Below are positions 8,716-17,063 of a stretch of DNA of 42,605 nt, piece after piece; the first letter of the stretch is position 1; every line of letters starts with the position of its first letter. The position numbers were made by a program, and so were the translations under genes. The stretch spans positions 1 to 42,605 of the forward strand of contig DLIO01000018.1 of NCBI GenBank assembly GCA_002483765.1, given 5' to 3'. The DNA comes from Lentisphaeria bacterium UBA7640 (GTDB lineage Bacteria > Verrucomicrobiota > Lentisphaeria > Victivallales > Victivallaceae). The notes under the pieces are model-generated. The model saw only the letters and a program-made list of their open reading frames with translations. It was not told where the DNA came from and made no database searches.

Positions 8716-8815
8716 TTTGCGCTGCTTCGTGAGGGATTAGAGGTACACTGGTAATTTGATCTGATACGCGGTGATCCTCAAAATATACTTTTTAAAAGAC
8801 TGACTGAGCAGGTTT

Positions 8816-9145
8816 TTACTGGAGATCTTGCAGTAGCTTGGACAGCTCATCAAATGCTTCAATAGACTTTAGTGTAACCTTGAACATAAACCAGCTGATT
8901 ATAAGAATAATTATGGTGAAAACTATTTTCCAGGTTCGCGAGGTTCGCGGACGCCACCAGATTAAAGGTAATGCCAGCGGTCCTACGCAGCCAACCGCAA
9001 CAAAAATAAAAAAACCGCTAAAATACCACTTAATTTTCTTCCTGGGCATGTTTGATCGGGCAGAAGCATTCATAAATTCGCCGCAGTGTTTGCATTTAAT
9101 AGCTTCGTTCTGAATATCTTCAGCACAGAATGGACATTTCTTCAT
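8816..9145 (-). CDS. zinc-ribbon membrane protein
   Basis: 109 residues. The N-terminus is a compact zinc ribbon, CPFCAEDI...IKCKHCGEFM (CxxC...CxxC), of the kind often fused to small membrane domains. Two membrane segments follow (FSGFFIFVAVGCVGPLALPL and IVFTIIILIISWFMF). Probably an inner-membrane protein with a cytoplasmic zinc ribbon. No specific function is recognisable. The ribosome binding site is weak. Confidence 0.65.
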   Translation of the reverse strand: MKKCPFCAEDIQNEAIKCKHCGEFMNASARSNMPRKKIKWYFSGFFIFVAVGCVGPLALPLIWWRPRTSRTWKIVFTIIILIISWFMFKVTLKSIEAFDELSKLLQDLQ

Positions 9146-9222
9146 TACTTCATCTCTTTTGTTGAAATTTATATAGACTGATTATATCACACATTCCCCG
9201 CCATGTCCATAATAAACTCAGC

Positions 9223-9576
9223 TTAAAATCCCACAAGGCTCATTGACACAAAATTGGTGATAATTGCAGCAAACACTAAACCGATAATAAAAATTATCTG
9301 CCGGAAATATTTTTGCTTGCTTCCCATTCCGGAAAACTGTAAAAATATATCTGGAATGTAGGCAGTGCAAAAGGCAACATTCGCCAGCACTGCAAAGATA
9401 AATAATCCCAATAATGAATTGACCGACATTCGCTCCCAATTTCTTGGTAATCCATTATAAAAGTATATGCAAACAATTACCGCCAAAGCAATATTGTAAA
9501 CAATGCGCCGGATTTCCCAATATTTGATAGCGTCCTGAAGATACTTCTCAACGGTCTTTAATATTTTCTTATCCAT
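9223..9576 (-). CDS. small membrane protein of unknown function
   Basis: 117 residues from ATG 9576, opening with an amphipathic charged stretch (MDKKILKTVEKYLQDAIKYW) and followed by three membrane segments (VYNIALAVIVCIYFY, LLGLFIFAVLANVAFCTAYI, IIFIIGLVFAAIITNFVSM). AGGAG at 9592-9588 fits this start (11 bases) better than ATG 9585 (2 bases) or GTG 9645 (no site). Unrecognised. It sits 77 bases upstream of the zinc-ribbon membrane protein on the same strand and may be co-transcribed with it. Confidence 0.55.
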   Translation of the reverse strand: MDKKILKTVEKYLQDAIKYWEIRRIVYNIALAVIVCIYFYNGLPRNWERMSVNSLLGLFIFAVLANVAFCTAYIPDIFLQFSGMGSKQKYFRQIIFIIGLVFAAIITNFVSMSLVGF

Positions 9577-9962
9577 TTTTCCCATAACTCCTATTGTGTC
9601 GCTTATACTCGTTTCGATCGGATTTTTTTTGTCTACTAATTGCACTAATTTACACTAATAAGTTTTAAGAAAGAGGCGAGGTTAAGCTTTTAACTCCCAT
9701 TCAGCATCCCCCCATTCCCTCATTAGTTGACCAGAATTCTTCTTTCCCATTTCTCCTATTTTCTCTGTGCCTCTGTGTCAAACTCCCCTCTCTTCGCGCC
9801 TTTTTCAACCATGTTGAATGGCTGTGGCGCGTGAACCTTTCTTCATTTCCCTTTCTGTGGCTTTCAGTGTCTTCCGTGGTTAGGTTTCCCTTGCCCGTTT
9901 TCTCTTCGGGAACTTTGTGCCTTCTTTGTGACCTTTGTGGTTATTCCCTTTCTTCACTCTCT
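9577..9962. other. non-coding stretch with decayed repeats
   Basis: No supportable gene. Open frames on the plus strand translate the pyrimidine-rich repeats and run into the 3' end of lepB on the opposite strand. Confidence 0.5.
9763..9948 (+). repeat. CTTTGTG-type degenerate repeat region
   Basis: Units CTCTGTGCCTCTGTGT (9763-9778), GTGTCTTCCGTGGTTAGG (9867-9884) and ACTTTGTGCCTTCTTTGTGA plus CCTTTGTGGTTA (9912-9943) recur with a roughly ten-base beat. They match the minus-strand repeat at 4270-4312. Confidence 0.55.
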
Positions 9963-11183
9963 TTATTGCAAAGACATTTGTGGGAAGCTGTTGCCACGAC
10001 TGTTGGTGGTTGGGGCGTTGATAGGGTCAGCGCTGTCGACCATGCCCCAGCGACGCGTAAACGGCCAAAAAACTAAGAATGCGCGTCCTACCATGTTGCG
10101 CCGTGGCGTTAATCCCCAAATTCGGCTGTCGGAGCTGAATAACGAATTATCGCCGAGCATAAAATATTGATCATCGGGAATAGTCAGTTCTACATCTGGA
10201 CTACCCAAAAAGTTTCCATAACCAGCGCCGACTTGATTGAGATGTCCATGATAACCGCCCAATCCGCTGTAAATTTTCTTAAATTTTGGACTAAGTTCCT
10301 GAACTGGAAGAAACTCAGTCTTTCCTCTTGGCTTGATCAATAGCTGATTGCCGTTAATACGCAAAGTATCACCGGGTAGCCCGGCAAGACGTTTAATATA
10401 GTAAAAGCCCGCCAAAGGAGCGCCGCCCTCACTAATCCCTTCAGTATTAAAAACCACTACATCGCCACGTTTAAAATCAAAAAAATGATGCGACATACGA
10501 TCGACAAACAGATGGTCACCCAAAGAAAGCCAGCCATTAGCGAGTTTTTCGCCAGTTTTATAAACACGATCCCGACTCAATTCGGTATAATCGGCGACTT
10601 TTTCTAGAGTTCCTGGCAGCGTATAAGTTACATTGCCGATTTTGAATGAAGTTTGTCCAAAAAAGAACTTGGCCAATGGATTGCCACCTGAAGCGTGGCG
10701 AGAAATAGAATTGAGATTGAGTTCGCCATTTTCTTTAATCGTTGCTTTGGCCGGGACAGATGAATAAAGCATAAAAGCCGCGGTTGACGGCATTTTAGGA
10801 ATGACCTCATCTTCAACATAATGGATTCCGAACAGAGTCGGTTGCATACTGCTAGTGGGGATTTTAAACGGTTGCAAAAATAGTCCACGAATACCAAACG
10901 CCACCATACAAGCGACCGCCAAAACATCGAGAAAATCGCGAATTTTGCAAGAGCGAAAGCGTGGCGCATTGCGCATCGTTTGTTCCTGCGTAGCCGCTAA
11001 AAAGTTACGAGTTTCCTTCGCTGAGGTTTGTTCGTAGCCATCGCATCGCACCGTTAATGCTAGCAGCGACTCTTTTTGTTTTTGCTCTAAAATATCATCA
11101 TCGGCGTGAAGGATATGGCAAATTTGATTCTTCATATCCCGTAGCTGACGACGCTGTTTGCGTTTTCCAAAAAAACTGAACAT
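9963..11183 (-). CDS. lepB: signal peptidase I
   Basis: Inner-membrane serine/lysine protease that removes Sec and Tat signal peptides. In the 406-residue protein, the basic N-terminus and coiled stretch precede one membrane segment (~84-103, DVLAVACMVAFGIRGLFLQP). The box KIPTSSMQPTLFG gives catalytic Ser112, YYIKRLAGLPGD gives the general base Lys264, and FMLGDNSLFSSDSRIWGLTP (~341-360) is box E. The segment between Ser and Lys boxes is long, and the ~80-residue cytoplasmic N-terminus is longer than in many family members. GGAA seven bases before the start. It begins 11 bases after lepA, the classical lepA-lepB order. Confidence 0.95.
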   Translation of the reverse strand: MFSFFGKRKQRRQLRDMKNQICHILHADDDILEQKQKESLLALTVRCDGYEQTSAKETRNFLAATQEQTMRNAPRFRSCKIRDFLDVLAVACMVAFGIRGLFLQPFKIPTSSMQPTLFGIHYVEDEVIPKMPSTAAFMLYSSVPAKATIKENGELNLNSISRHASGGNPLAKFFFGQTSFKIGNVTYTLPGTLEKVADYTELSRDRVYKTGEKLANGWLSLGDHLFVDRMSHHFFDFKRGDVVVFNTEGISEGGAPLAGFYYIKRLAGLPGDTLRINGNQLLIKPRGKTEFLPVQELSPKFKKIYSGLGGYHGHLNQVGAGYGNFLGSPDVELTIPDDQYFMLGDNSLFSSDSRIWGLTPRRNMVGRAFLVFWPFTRRWGMVDSADPINAPTTNSRGNSFPQMSLQ

Positions 11184-11194
11184 AAGAAGTTCCT

Positions 11195-13003
11195 TTATTT
11201 ATTGTCAGTGGCTTTTAGTACTTCGACAAAAGCCTCCTGCGGAATATAAACTCGACCGATCTCTTTCATCCGTTTTTTGCCCTCTTTCTGTTTATCCAAC
11301 AATTTACGCTTACGGGTGATATCGCCGCCGTAACATTTAGCAATAACGTTCTTGCGAAGTTGACGAATGGTTTCACGAGAAACAATTTTTCCACCAACTG
11401 CGCCTTGAATCGCAATTTGGAACATCTGCGGTGGAATTAAATCTTTAAGTCTCGAGCAAAGATTATTACCGCGAAAATGGGCGTGATCGATATGAACAAT
11501 TGACGAGAAGGCGTCAACCGGTTCGCCATTGACTAAAATATCGAGTTTCACCAGCTTGCCAGCCTGATAACCGGAAAGTTCATAATCAAAACTGCCATAG
11601 CCGCGGGTTATCGACTTAAGTTTATCATGGAAATCGATCAAAATTTCGTGCATCGGCAATTCTGCTTCGATAATAACATGTGCGCCATCCACCGCTTCAG
11701 TAGAAGTGCAGAGGCCTCGCTTACTCATCACTAAAGCCATAACGTCGCCGATATAACTCGTCGGAACCATTATTCTGGCTTTAATTAAAGGTTCTTCGAT
11801 ACGATCAACTAAAGTTGGATCTGGCATATGAACTGGATTATCAACATGTAGCATATTACCATCATGGAGATAGACATGATAAATAACACTCGGATAGGTC
11901 GCGATAATATCCATATTGTATTCGCGACGGAGGCGTTCTTGAATAATCTCCATATGTAGCAATCCAAGGAACCCGCAACGGAAACCGAAGCCTAACGCGG
12001 CTGAAGTTTCAGTCTGATATTTAAAAGCGGCATCATTCAGTTGAAGTTTGGACATGCTCAGTTTAAGCTGTTCATAGTCCGCAGAGTCGATAGGATAAAT
12101 CCCGCTAAAAACCATCGGATTGACTTCGCGAAAACCGGGTAAAGCCTCTTTGCATGGATTCTTAGAATCGGTAATGGTATCGCCCATTTTGGTGTCAGCT
12201 GGGCTTTTAAGGTTCGGAATCATATAACCGACTTCACCAGCGCGTAGAACATCGCACGCGATCATGCCGGGTTTAAAAATACCGACTTCTTTGATTTCGC
12301 TTTCAATGCCATTACTAAAAATGCGCGCTTTAAGACCGCGTCGAAATTCGCCACTAAAAACCCGAACATAAGTGACCACACCACGATATGCATCGTAATT
12401 AGAGTCAAAAATCAGACAACTCGGTTCTTTATATTCTTTTAAAGCTGGAGGTGGCACGCGTTTAACAATTGCCTCCAATAATTCAGCAATCCCGATCCCC
12501 TCTTTGGCACTAACTAAAATGGCATCTTCACGTGGAATCATCAACGCTTCTTCCATCTGCTCGTAGCACATTTCGGGGTTTGATGCCGGTAAATCAATTT
12601 TATTGATTATCGGAATAATGGTTAGATTCTGTCGAAACGCCAATGCCACATTCGCGACAGTCTGCGCTTGAACTCCCTGGGTCGCGTCAATAATTAAAAG
12701 CGCTCCTTCACAAGCAGAGAGAGCGCGGCTGACTTCATAAGTAAAATCGACATGCCCAGGCGTATCGATCAAATTCAATTGATAATATTGTCCATCAGCA
12801 GCAGTATAATCCATTCTTACCGGATGCGACTTGATAGTGATCCCGCGTTCGCGTTCCAGGTCCATGTTGTCGAGCACCTGTTCCTGGAGATCGCGTTTAG
12901 AAATCGTCGCGGTCTGCTCAAGCAAGCGGTCAGCCAAGGTCGATTTACCATGGTCAATATGGGCAATAATAGCGAAATTTCGTATCCGTTCAAGTTTTGT
13001 CAT
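11195..13003 (-). CDS. lepA: elongation factor 4 (LepA), ribosome back-translocase GTPase
   Basis: 602 residues, the normal family length. G1 AHIDHGKSTLADRLLE, G2 RGITIKS, G3 DTPGHVDF and G4 NKIDLPASNP are intact. The LepA-specific C-terminal domain includes NVIAKCYGGDITRKRKLLDK and GRVYIPQEAFVEVL. It acts on stalled or mistranslocated ribosomes and in 30S assembly. ATG 13003 matches the conserved N-terminus (LERIRNFAIIAHIDHGK) but has only a weak AAGAAG site. lepB follows directly. Confidence 0.97.
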   Translation of the reverse strand: MTKLERIRNFAIIAHIDHGKSTLADRLLEQTATISKRDLQEQVLDNMDLERERGITIKSHPVRMDYTAADGQYYQLNLIDTPGHVDFTYEVSRALSACEGALLIIDATQGVQAQTVANVALAFRQNLTIIPIINKIDLPASNPEMCYEQMEEALMIPREDAILVSAKEGIGIAELLEAIVKRVPPPALKEYKEPSCLIFDSNYDAYRGVVTYVRVFSGEFRRGLKARIFSNGIESEIKEVGIFKPGMIACDVLRAGEVGYMIPNLKSPADTKMGDTITDSKNPCKEALPGFREVNPMVFSGIYPIDSADYEQLKLSMSKLQLNDAAFKYQTETSAALGFGFRCGFLGLLHMEIIQERLRREYNMDIIATYPSVIYHVYLHDGNMLHVDNPVHMPDPTLVDRIEEPLIKARIMVPTSYIGDVMALVMSKRGLCTSTEAVDGAHVIIEAELPMHEILIDFHDKLKSITRGYGSFDYELSGYQAGKLVKLDILVNGEPVDAFSSIVHIDHAHFRGNNLCSRLKDLIPPQMFQIAIQGAVGGKIVSRETIRQLRKNVIAKCYGGDITRKRKLLDKQKEGKKRMKEIGRVYIPQEAFVEVLKATDNK

Positions 13004-13112
13004 AAATCTTCTTAAAGTTAAATGTTAAACGAGTAATCTACCACATAATCGACTATTTATCAAGAGCAGTAAACAGTTCGGATAATAATGAAACTTTAAG
13101 ATTTTCAAATTA

Positions 13113-13133
13113 GCGCGCGCATTATGCGCGCGC
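13113..13133. repeat. dispersed GC/CG palindrome, copy 2
   Basis: Perfect 10-base arms GCGCGCGCAT and ATGCGCGCGC around a central T, followed by GAATTTTAGG. The trailing TTA at 13139-13141 is the stop codon of the ceramidase-like gene, so the element abuts that gene's 3' end. It is also about 110 bases upstream of the lepA start. Confidence 0.9.
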
Positions 13134-13138
13134 GAATT

Positions 13139-14467
13139 TTAGGCTTTCAAATTCGTGACAGATTCACGGATTAAAAGTTTATCCGTGTCTTGCCGTGGCG
13201 AACCACCTTCGACTGGCAAGACCTCATAGCCGCCGCGACTAAAGCATTCCTCCAGCGGGATATAACCGCATTCGCCCATCGCCAAAACCACCGGCCAAGT
13301 GTTTTTGAATGGGGAACCAGCGCGAATAGCCTGACCTATTTCCATAAACGCTTCACCTGGTAACGAAGTAATTGCTAAAGTATCGTCGAATTTCAAGCTA
13401 ATTAGCTCGAAATCGCGTTGCTTGCCAGAACAGTTTTGTTTATATTCTAACATCTGTTCAGCAAAAAAACGTGCTACTGGACCGTCACCCGTAGCCAAAC
13501 CTTCGCTAGTCATATCGCCACCTTGCCCGGCCGCCACTGGTTTCGCTAAAATCGCCTCTGCCCCGGCAATCTCTTCTGAAGTAATATTACGAAACGGAAT
13601 CGTAATCTCACGCAAAGAAGCAGTGATTGCAGACGGAGCAAAATCTTTCAACGCTTTGAGTGCGTCGAAAACAATTTTACCGTAACCATGCCCAATCCGG
13701 CAAGCCTCTTCAAAGCCACCCTGCGCTTCGTCACTACTGACATCAAAATGATTGATATTGCCTTGGCAGTCGATTAATGCAAAAACCGGCAGATCGTAGC
13801 CAGCTTCGTTTTGAATATAACGCTCCATCCGTCCAGGCCAGTCGGCGGAAACAAAATTCCCACCAATCGTGTCGGTATGATTAGAGATATGCGTTATTAC
13901 CGCAGAAGTGCGCCCATCTTGTTCAACTGTCATAATCCCTATCTCTTGATTAACATCGCCTTCAGGAGTTTTAATATTTGGATTAAGTTTTCCCGGATTA
14001 GTCAAAACACTACCGTTTTTCATCCAGTAACGACGGTTAAACGCATATGGATTGTTGTTGACCGAACCCAACTTAAACTTTGCCGGAGACAACGACAAAA
14101 AAGCGTTATTTACAGCGATGACAGTCTTATCAACCAGTTCGCTGAGATATTTGCTAGAGGGTTCATGACCAAAAAATTTGGCGACAAATGGGCCAGTATG
14201 CGTATGGGTTGCTGAAAACATCAAATTATCGACAAAGCCAAGACCACTGTGTTTCAGTGCCACTTTAAACTCAGCCACTAGTTCTGCACTCAAAAAGCAG
14301 AGATCATAGACCACTATGCCGCTGACTATGCCATTTTTTTCAAATAGCATCACGCGGACATAAAGATCATCCAGAATTCCAGTATTCGGGCGTGGATTAA
14401 AATACCCCACCAACGTAACGTCGCGTGGTGGAGTTATAACTTCTCTACTCAATCCAACTTTTGTCAT
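13139..14467 (-). CDS. neutral/alkaline ceramidase-like protein, first copy
   Basis: 442 residues without a signal peptide. It has the fold markers of the neutral ceramidase N-terminal family: VGLSREVITPP at the start, SATHTHTGP with His88/His90, SNHTDTIGGNFVSADWPG with His197, and GGYEVLP near the end. The segment equivalent to the GDxSPN nucleophile loop reads QGNINHF (235-241), with Asn where ceramidases have the catalytic Ser, so ceramidase activity is doubtful; a metal-dependent hydrolase role is possible. Its start is two bases after the oxidoreductase stop, so the two are co-translated or coupled. A paralogue lies at 19879. Confidence 0.75.
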   Translation of the reverse strand: MTKVGLSREVITPPRDVTLVGYFNPRPNTGILDDLYVRVMLFEKNGIVSGIVVYDLCFLSAELVAEFKVALKHSGLGFVDNLMFSATHTHTGPFVAKFFGHEPSSKYLSELVDKTVIAVNNAFLSLSPAKFKLGSVNNNPYAFNRRYWMKNGSVLTNPGKLNPNIKTPEGDVNQEIGIMTVEQDGRTSAVITHISNHTDTIGGNFVSADWPGRMERYIQNEAGYDLPVFALIDCQGNINHFDVSSDEAQGGFEEACRIGHGYGKIVFDALKALKDFAPSAITASLREITIPFRNITSEEIAGAEAILAKPVAAGQGGDMTSEGLATGDGPVARFFAEQMLEYKQNCSGKQRDFELISLKFDDTLAITSLPGEAFMEIGQAIRAGSPFKNTWPVVLAMGECGYIPLEECFSRGGYEVLPVEGGSPRQDTDKLLIRESVTNLKA

Positions 14468-14469
14468 AG

Positions 14470-15537
14470 TTATTTTACCTCAACGACTTTACCGCCATTG
14501 CGAGCTGACTTGTGGGCTGCTTCGCAAAGCAATACGTTGCGCAAGCCATCTTTACCACTCATTGCCCGCTCTCTCATAATTGACACGGCATGCTCGTAAA
14601 TAACTCCTTGATAAATATTCTCTGGTTTGCGAACGTGAAACTTCTGTTGTTTTTCAAAAGTATCCAATTCTAGACGCATGCGAATTGGCTCGTCGGCATA
14701 GCCGGAAAATTGGAACATAGTACCATAGCTACGCAGAACCCCTTGATCGCCATAAATCTCAAAGCCGAGATTGCTCAAAGTGCCGCCAGCGCCGCCACGC
14801 AATTCGTTAAATGCGACTTTAGCAGAACAGGTTATCCCGTTCGCCAGCGTGAAACGGATATAAGCTCCATCTTCAACTTTAATCGCCATTGTTTTGGGAT
14901 AATAAACTGCACAAACTGAAGTGATCTTACTGTTCAAAATATATTCAGCCAAATAAAAACAATGACTGGCGACATCACCAATAGGGCCGCCCATTTCGTC
15001 CCAGTTTGAACAACGCCAACTGGCCGCTTCAGCAGAATCATAACCGAAAGCAAACTCCATATGAAAACAAGCATCATTGACCGTACCAAGCCGGCCGCGC
15101 TTAACTAATAAACGAGCTTTGTGGTTCAACACGTTTTTGGTCATCATATGGTCGACACTGAGGCTGAGGCGCTTCTCTTTTGCGAGCTTCACTAACTTTG
15201 CGGCATCTTCAGAGGTCGCTGCAAGAGGCTTTTCGACAAGTACATGTTTGCCTGCTTCAAGCGCAGCACGAGCGATCTCAAAATGCGTAATGTTGTTAGT
15301 GGCCACGAAGACGGCATCAATGTTTTTATCAGCCAACACAGCGTCGGCATTTTTATACCATTTAAGCCCAAGTGCTTCTACTGCACTTTTACGTTTCTGA
15401 TTAATATCAGTCGCTCCAACTAATCTCCCAAGAGATAAGGTGCCAACGCGCTCAACATCGCATCCAAAGCCTTCTTTTGCGATACGGTTTTCGGCGATTC
15501 CGCCAAATCCGATCAACGCATATTTTATATCTTCCAT
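14470..15537 (-). CDS. Gfo/Idh/MocA-family NAD(P)-dependent oxidoreductase
   Basis: 355 residues. The Rossmann glycine motif ALIGFGGIAE (7-16), FVATNNITHFEIA, and the catalytic-domain motif EKPLA (102-106) identify the family; GDVASHCFYLAEYI is the conserved His region. Such enzymes oxidise or reduce sugars and inositols; the substrate is unknown. ATG 15537 is preferred over the open frame start at 15561, which would fall inside the upstream terminator; AAAGGAAA precedes 15537. It is two bases from the ceramidase-like gene, suggesting one step of a shared pathway. Confidence 0.85.
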   Translation of the reverse strand: MEDIKYALIGFGGIAENRIAKEGFGCDVERVGTLSLGRLVGATDINQKRKSAVEALGLKWYKNADAVLADKNIDAVFVATNNITHFEIARAALEAGKHVLVEKPLAATSEDAAKLVKLAKEKRLSLSVDHMMTKNVLNHKARLLVKRGRLGTVNDACFHMEFAFGYDSAEAASWRCSNWDEMGGPIGDVASHCFYLAEYILNSKITSVCAVYYPKTMAIKVEDGAYIRFTLANGITCSAKVAFNELRGGAGGTLSNLGFEIYGDQGVLRSYGTMFQFSGYADEPIRMRLELDTFEKQQKFHVRKPENIYQGVIYEHAVSIMRERAMSGKDGLRNVLLCEAAHKSARNGGKVVEVK

Positions 15538-15552
15538 AATTGCTTTTCCTTT

Positions 15553-15594
15553 AAAAAACAAAAAGCATTTCCCAGTTATTCCGAGAAATGCTTT
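15553..15594 (-). terminator. rho-independent terminator after the aminotransferase gene
   Basis: On the minus strand the stem AAAGCATTTC/GAAATGCTTT (15594-15585 with 15571-15562, perfect 10-bp arms, 13-base loop) runs straight into TTTTTG then TTTTTT. It lies 28 bases beyond the aminotransferase stop and ends about 15 bases before the oxidoreductase start, so the latter needs read-through or its own promoter. Confidence 0.75.
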
Positions 15595-15621
15595 CTGATT
15601 AATTCATTAATAATTAACTGG

Positions 15622-16905
15622 TTATTTTTTCTTCATGTAGAAATCGGCAACCTTCTTGAAGGCGTCGATACAGGCCTGCATATGTTCCACAGTGTAAACT
15701 GGATGGGTAAAGAAACACATGGTGCGGTTAGTCATCCAACGTGCAGTTTCGCAGTTACACTGAGTGTAATCGATATTGCGTGACTTCGGATCGAAGAATG
15801 GATAATCGGCTACGCCAAAACCGTTGCGTTCAACAAAGGCTCTTTCTTTGTACATCTCTGGCCACAACACGCTATAAACCGGCACACCTTCCGCTGCAAT
15901 CGCATTGATAAAGGTTTTAATGTCGCAGGTTAATTTATCTAAGTCGAGCACGAATGGAGCCCACCAGTATGAATTTTGACGTTCTTCTGTATCAACCGGA
16001 GCATGCAGAACCAATGGGTGTTTTCCGAGTTGGTCAAGCAACATTTTACCGTTACGAATACGGTTTTTCAAGTTCCAGCTGTCGAAACGCTCAAGTTCGC
16101 AAAGTCCGATCTGCGATTGCATTTCGGTCATACGGTAGTTGAATCCAACACGTTTGTGGATATAAAGCAATTTGCCTTCCATTTCAAGTAGGTTAAGACG
16201 CTCTTTGACATCATAACCATGATCACGGAAAGAACGGAATTCCCAAGCTAAATCGTCATTATTAGTAACAACCATACCACCTTCACCACCAGTCGTGAAA
16301 TGCTTGCTTTGACAGAAGCTGAAACAACCAGCGTGGCCGATAGTTCCTGCCATTTTGCCTTTGTAAATTCCTCCAAAACATTGTGCGCAATCTTCAACAA
16401 CTTTTAGGTTGTGTTTTTTGGCAATCGCCATGATCGGATCCATATCCGCTACCATGCCGTAAAGGTGAACCACAATTATCGCTTTGGTACGTTCGGTAAT
16501 CTTCGCTTCAATATCGGTTGGATCAATCAAGTGATCTTTGCCAACGTCGGCAAAAACTGGAAGCGCGCCAGCTTGAAGAATACAAAATGAGGAGGCAATA
16601 AATGAATATGAAGGACAGATAACCTCATCACCAGCGCCAATGCCCATTGAGGCAAGGGCTACATGCAATGCTGCAGTACCGTTACAAACGCTGATTGCAT
16701 TACCTATTCCCATCCATTTTGCCCACGCATCTTCAAATTTTTTCCCGACTGGGCCAGTCCAATAGTTTACTTTGCCTGAACGCAATGGCTCCATCGCTTT
16801 TTGAATCGTAGACTCTTCAAATGAAGGCCACATTGGAAACGCTTCATTCCAAACCTTGGCTCCACCTTCCAGCGCAATAGCGCCTTTTCCAGTTGTTGTT
16901 GTCAT
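15622..16905 (-). CDS. DegT/DnrJ/EryC1/StrS-family PLP sugar aminotransferase
   Basis: 427 residues. CNGTAALHVAL and GAGDEVICPSYSFIA are typical of the family, VVEDCAQCFGG is the conserved Asp region, and SKHFTTGGEGGMV carries the PLP lysine, Lys201. Family members aminate keto-sugars in amino-sugar or cell-surface polysaccharide synthesis, and some act in aminocyclitol pathways. AAGGAGAG five bases before the ATG is a strong start. It is followed by a terminator, then by a Gfo/Idh/MocA oxidoreductase; oxidation plus transamination is a familiar pairing in amino-sugar or inositol metabolism. Confidence 0.88.
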   Translation of the reverse strand: MTTTTGKGAIALEGGAKVWNEAFPMWPSFEESTIQKAMEPLRSGKVNYWTGPVGKKFEDAWAKWMGIGNAISVCNGTAALHVALASMGIGAGDEVICPSYSFIASSFCILQAGALPVFADVGKDHLIDPTDIEAKITERTKAIIVVHLYGMVADMDPIMAIAKKHNLKVVEDCAQCFGGIYKGKMAGTIGHAGCFSFCQSKHFTTGGEGGMVVTNNDDLAWEFRSFRDHGYDVKERLNLLEMEGKLLYIHKRVGFNYRMTEMQSQIGLCELERFDSWNLKNRIRNGKMLLDQLGKHPLVLHAPVDTEERQNSYWWAPFVLDLDKLTCDIKTFINAIAAEGVPVYSVLWPEMYKERAFVERNGFGVADYPFFDPKSRNIDYTQCNCETARWMTNRTMCFFTHPVYTVEHMQACIDAFKKVADFYMKKK

Positions 16906-16929
16906 TGTTCTCTCCTTTGAAAGATGTTG

Positions 16930-16935
16930 ATTATA
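16930..16935 (-). promoter_or_regulatory. possible -10 box for the aminotransferase gene
   Basis: A consensus TATAAT on the minus strand, 25 bases upstream of the ATG. No good -35 is visible at normal spacing. Confidence 0.3.
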
Positions 16936-17063
16936 GGGACGTTAAACTTTAATAGAAACTTTCCACAATGTCTATAATATAGAAACAATAAGAAAAAATA
17001 CCAATGAAATAAAGATACTTTTCCGATTTTATGGTTAAAAATACTCAAAAAACAATAATACAA

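Noticed and set aside
9831..10170. Plus-strand frames of 80-81 codons
   Set aside because: They translate the CTTTGTG-type repeats and the antisense of the lepB 3' end.
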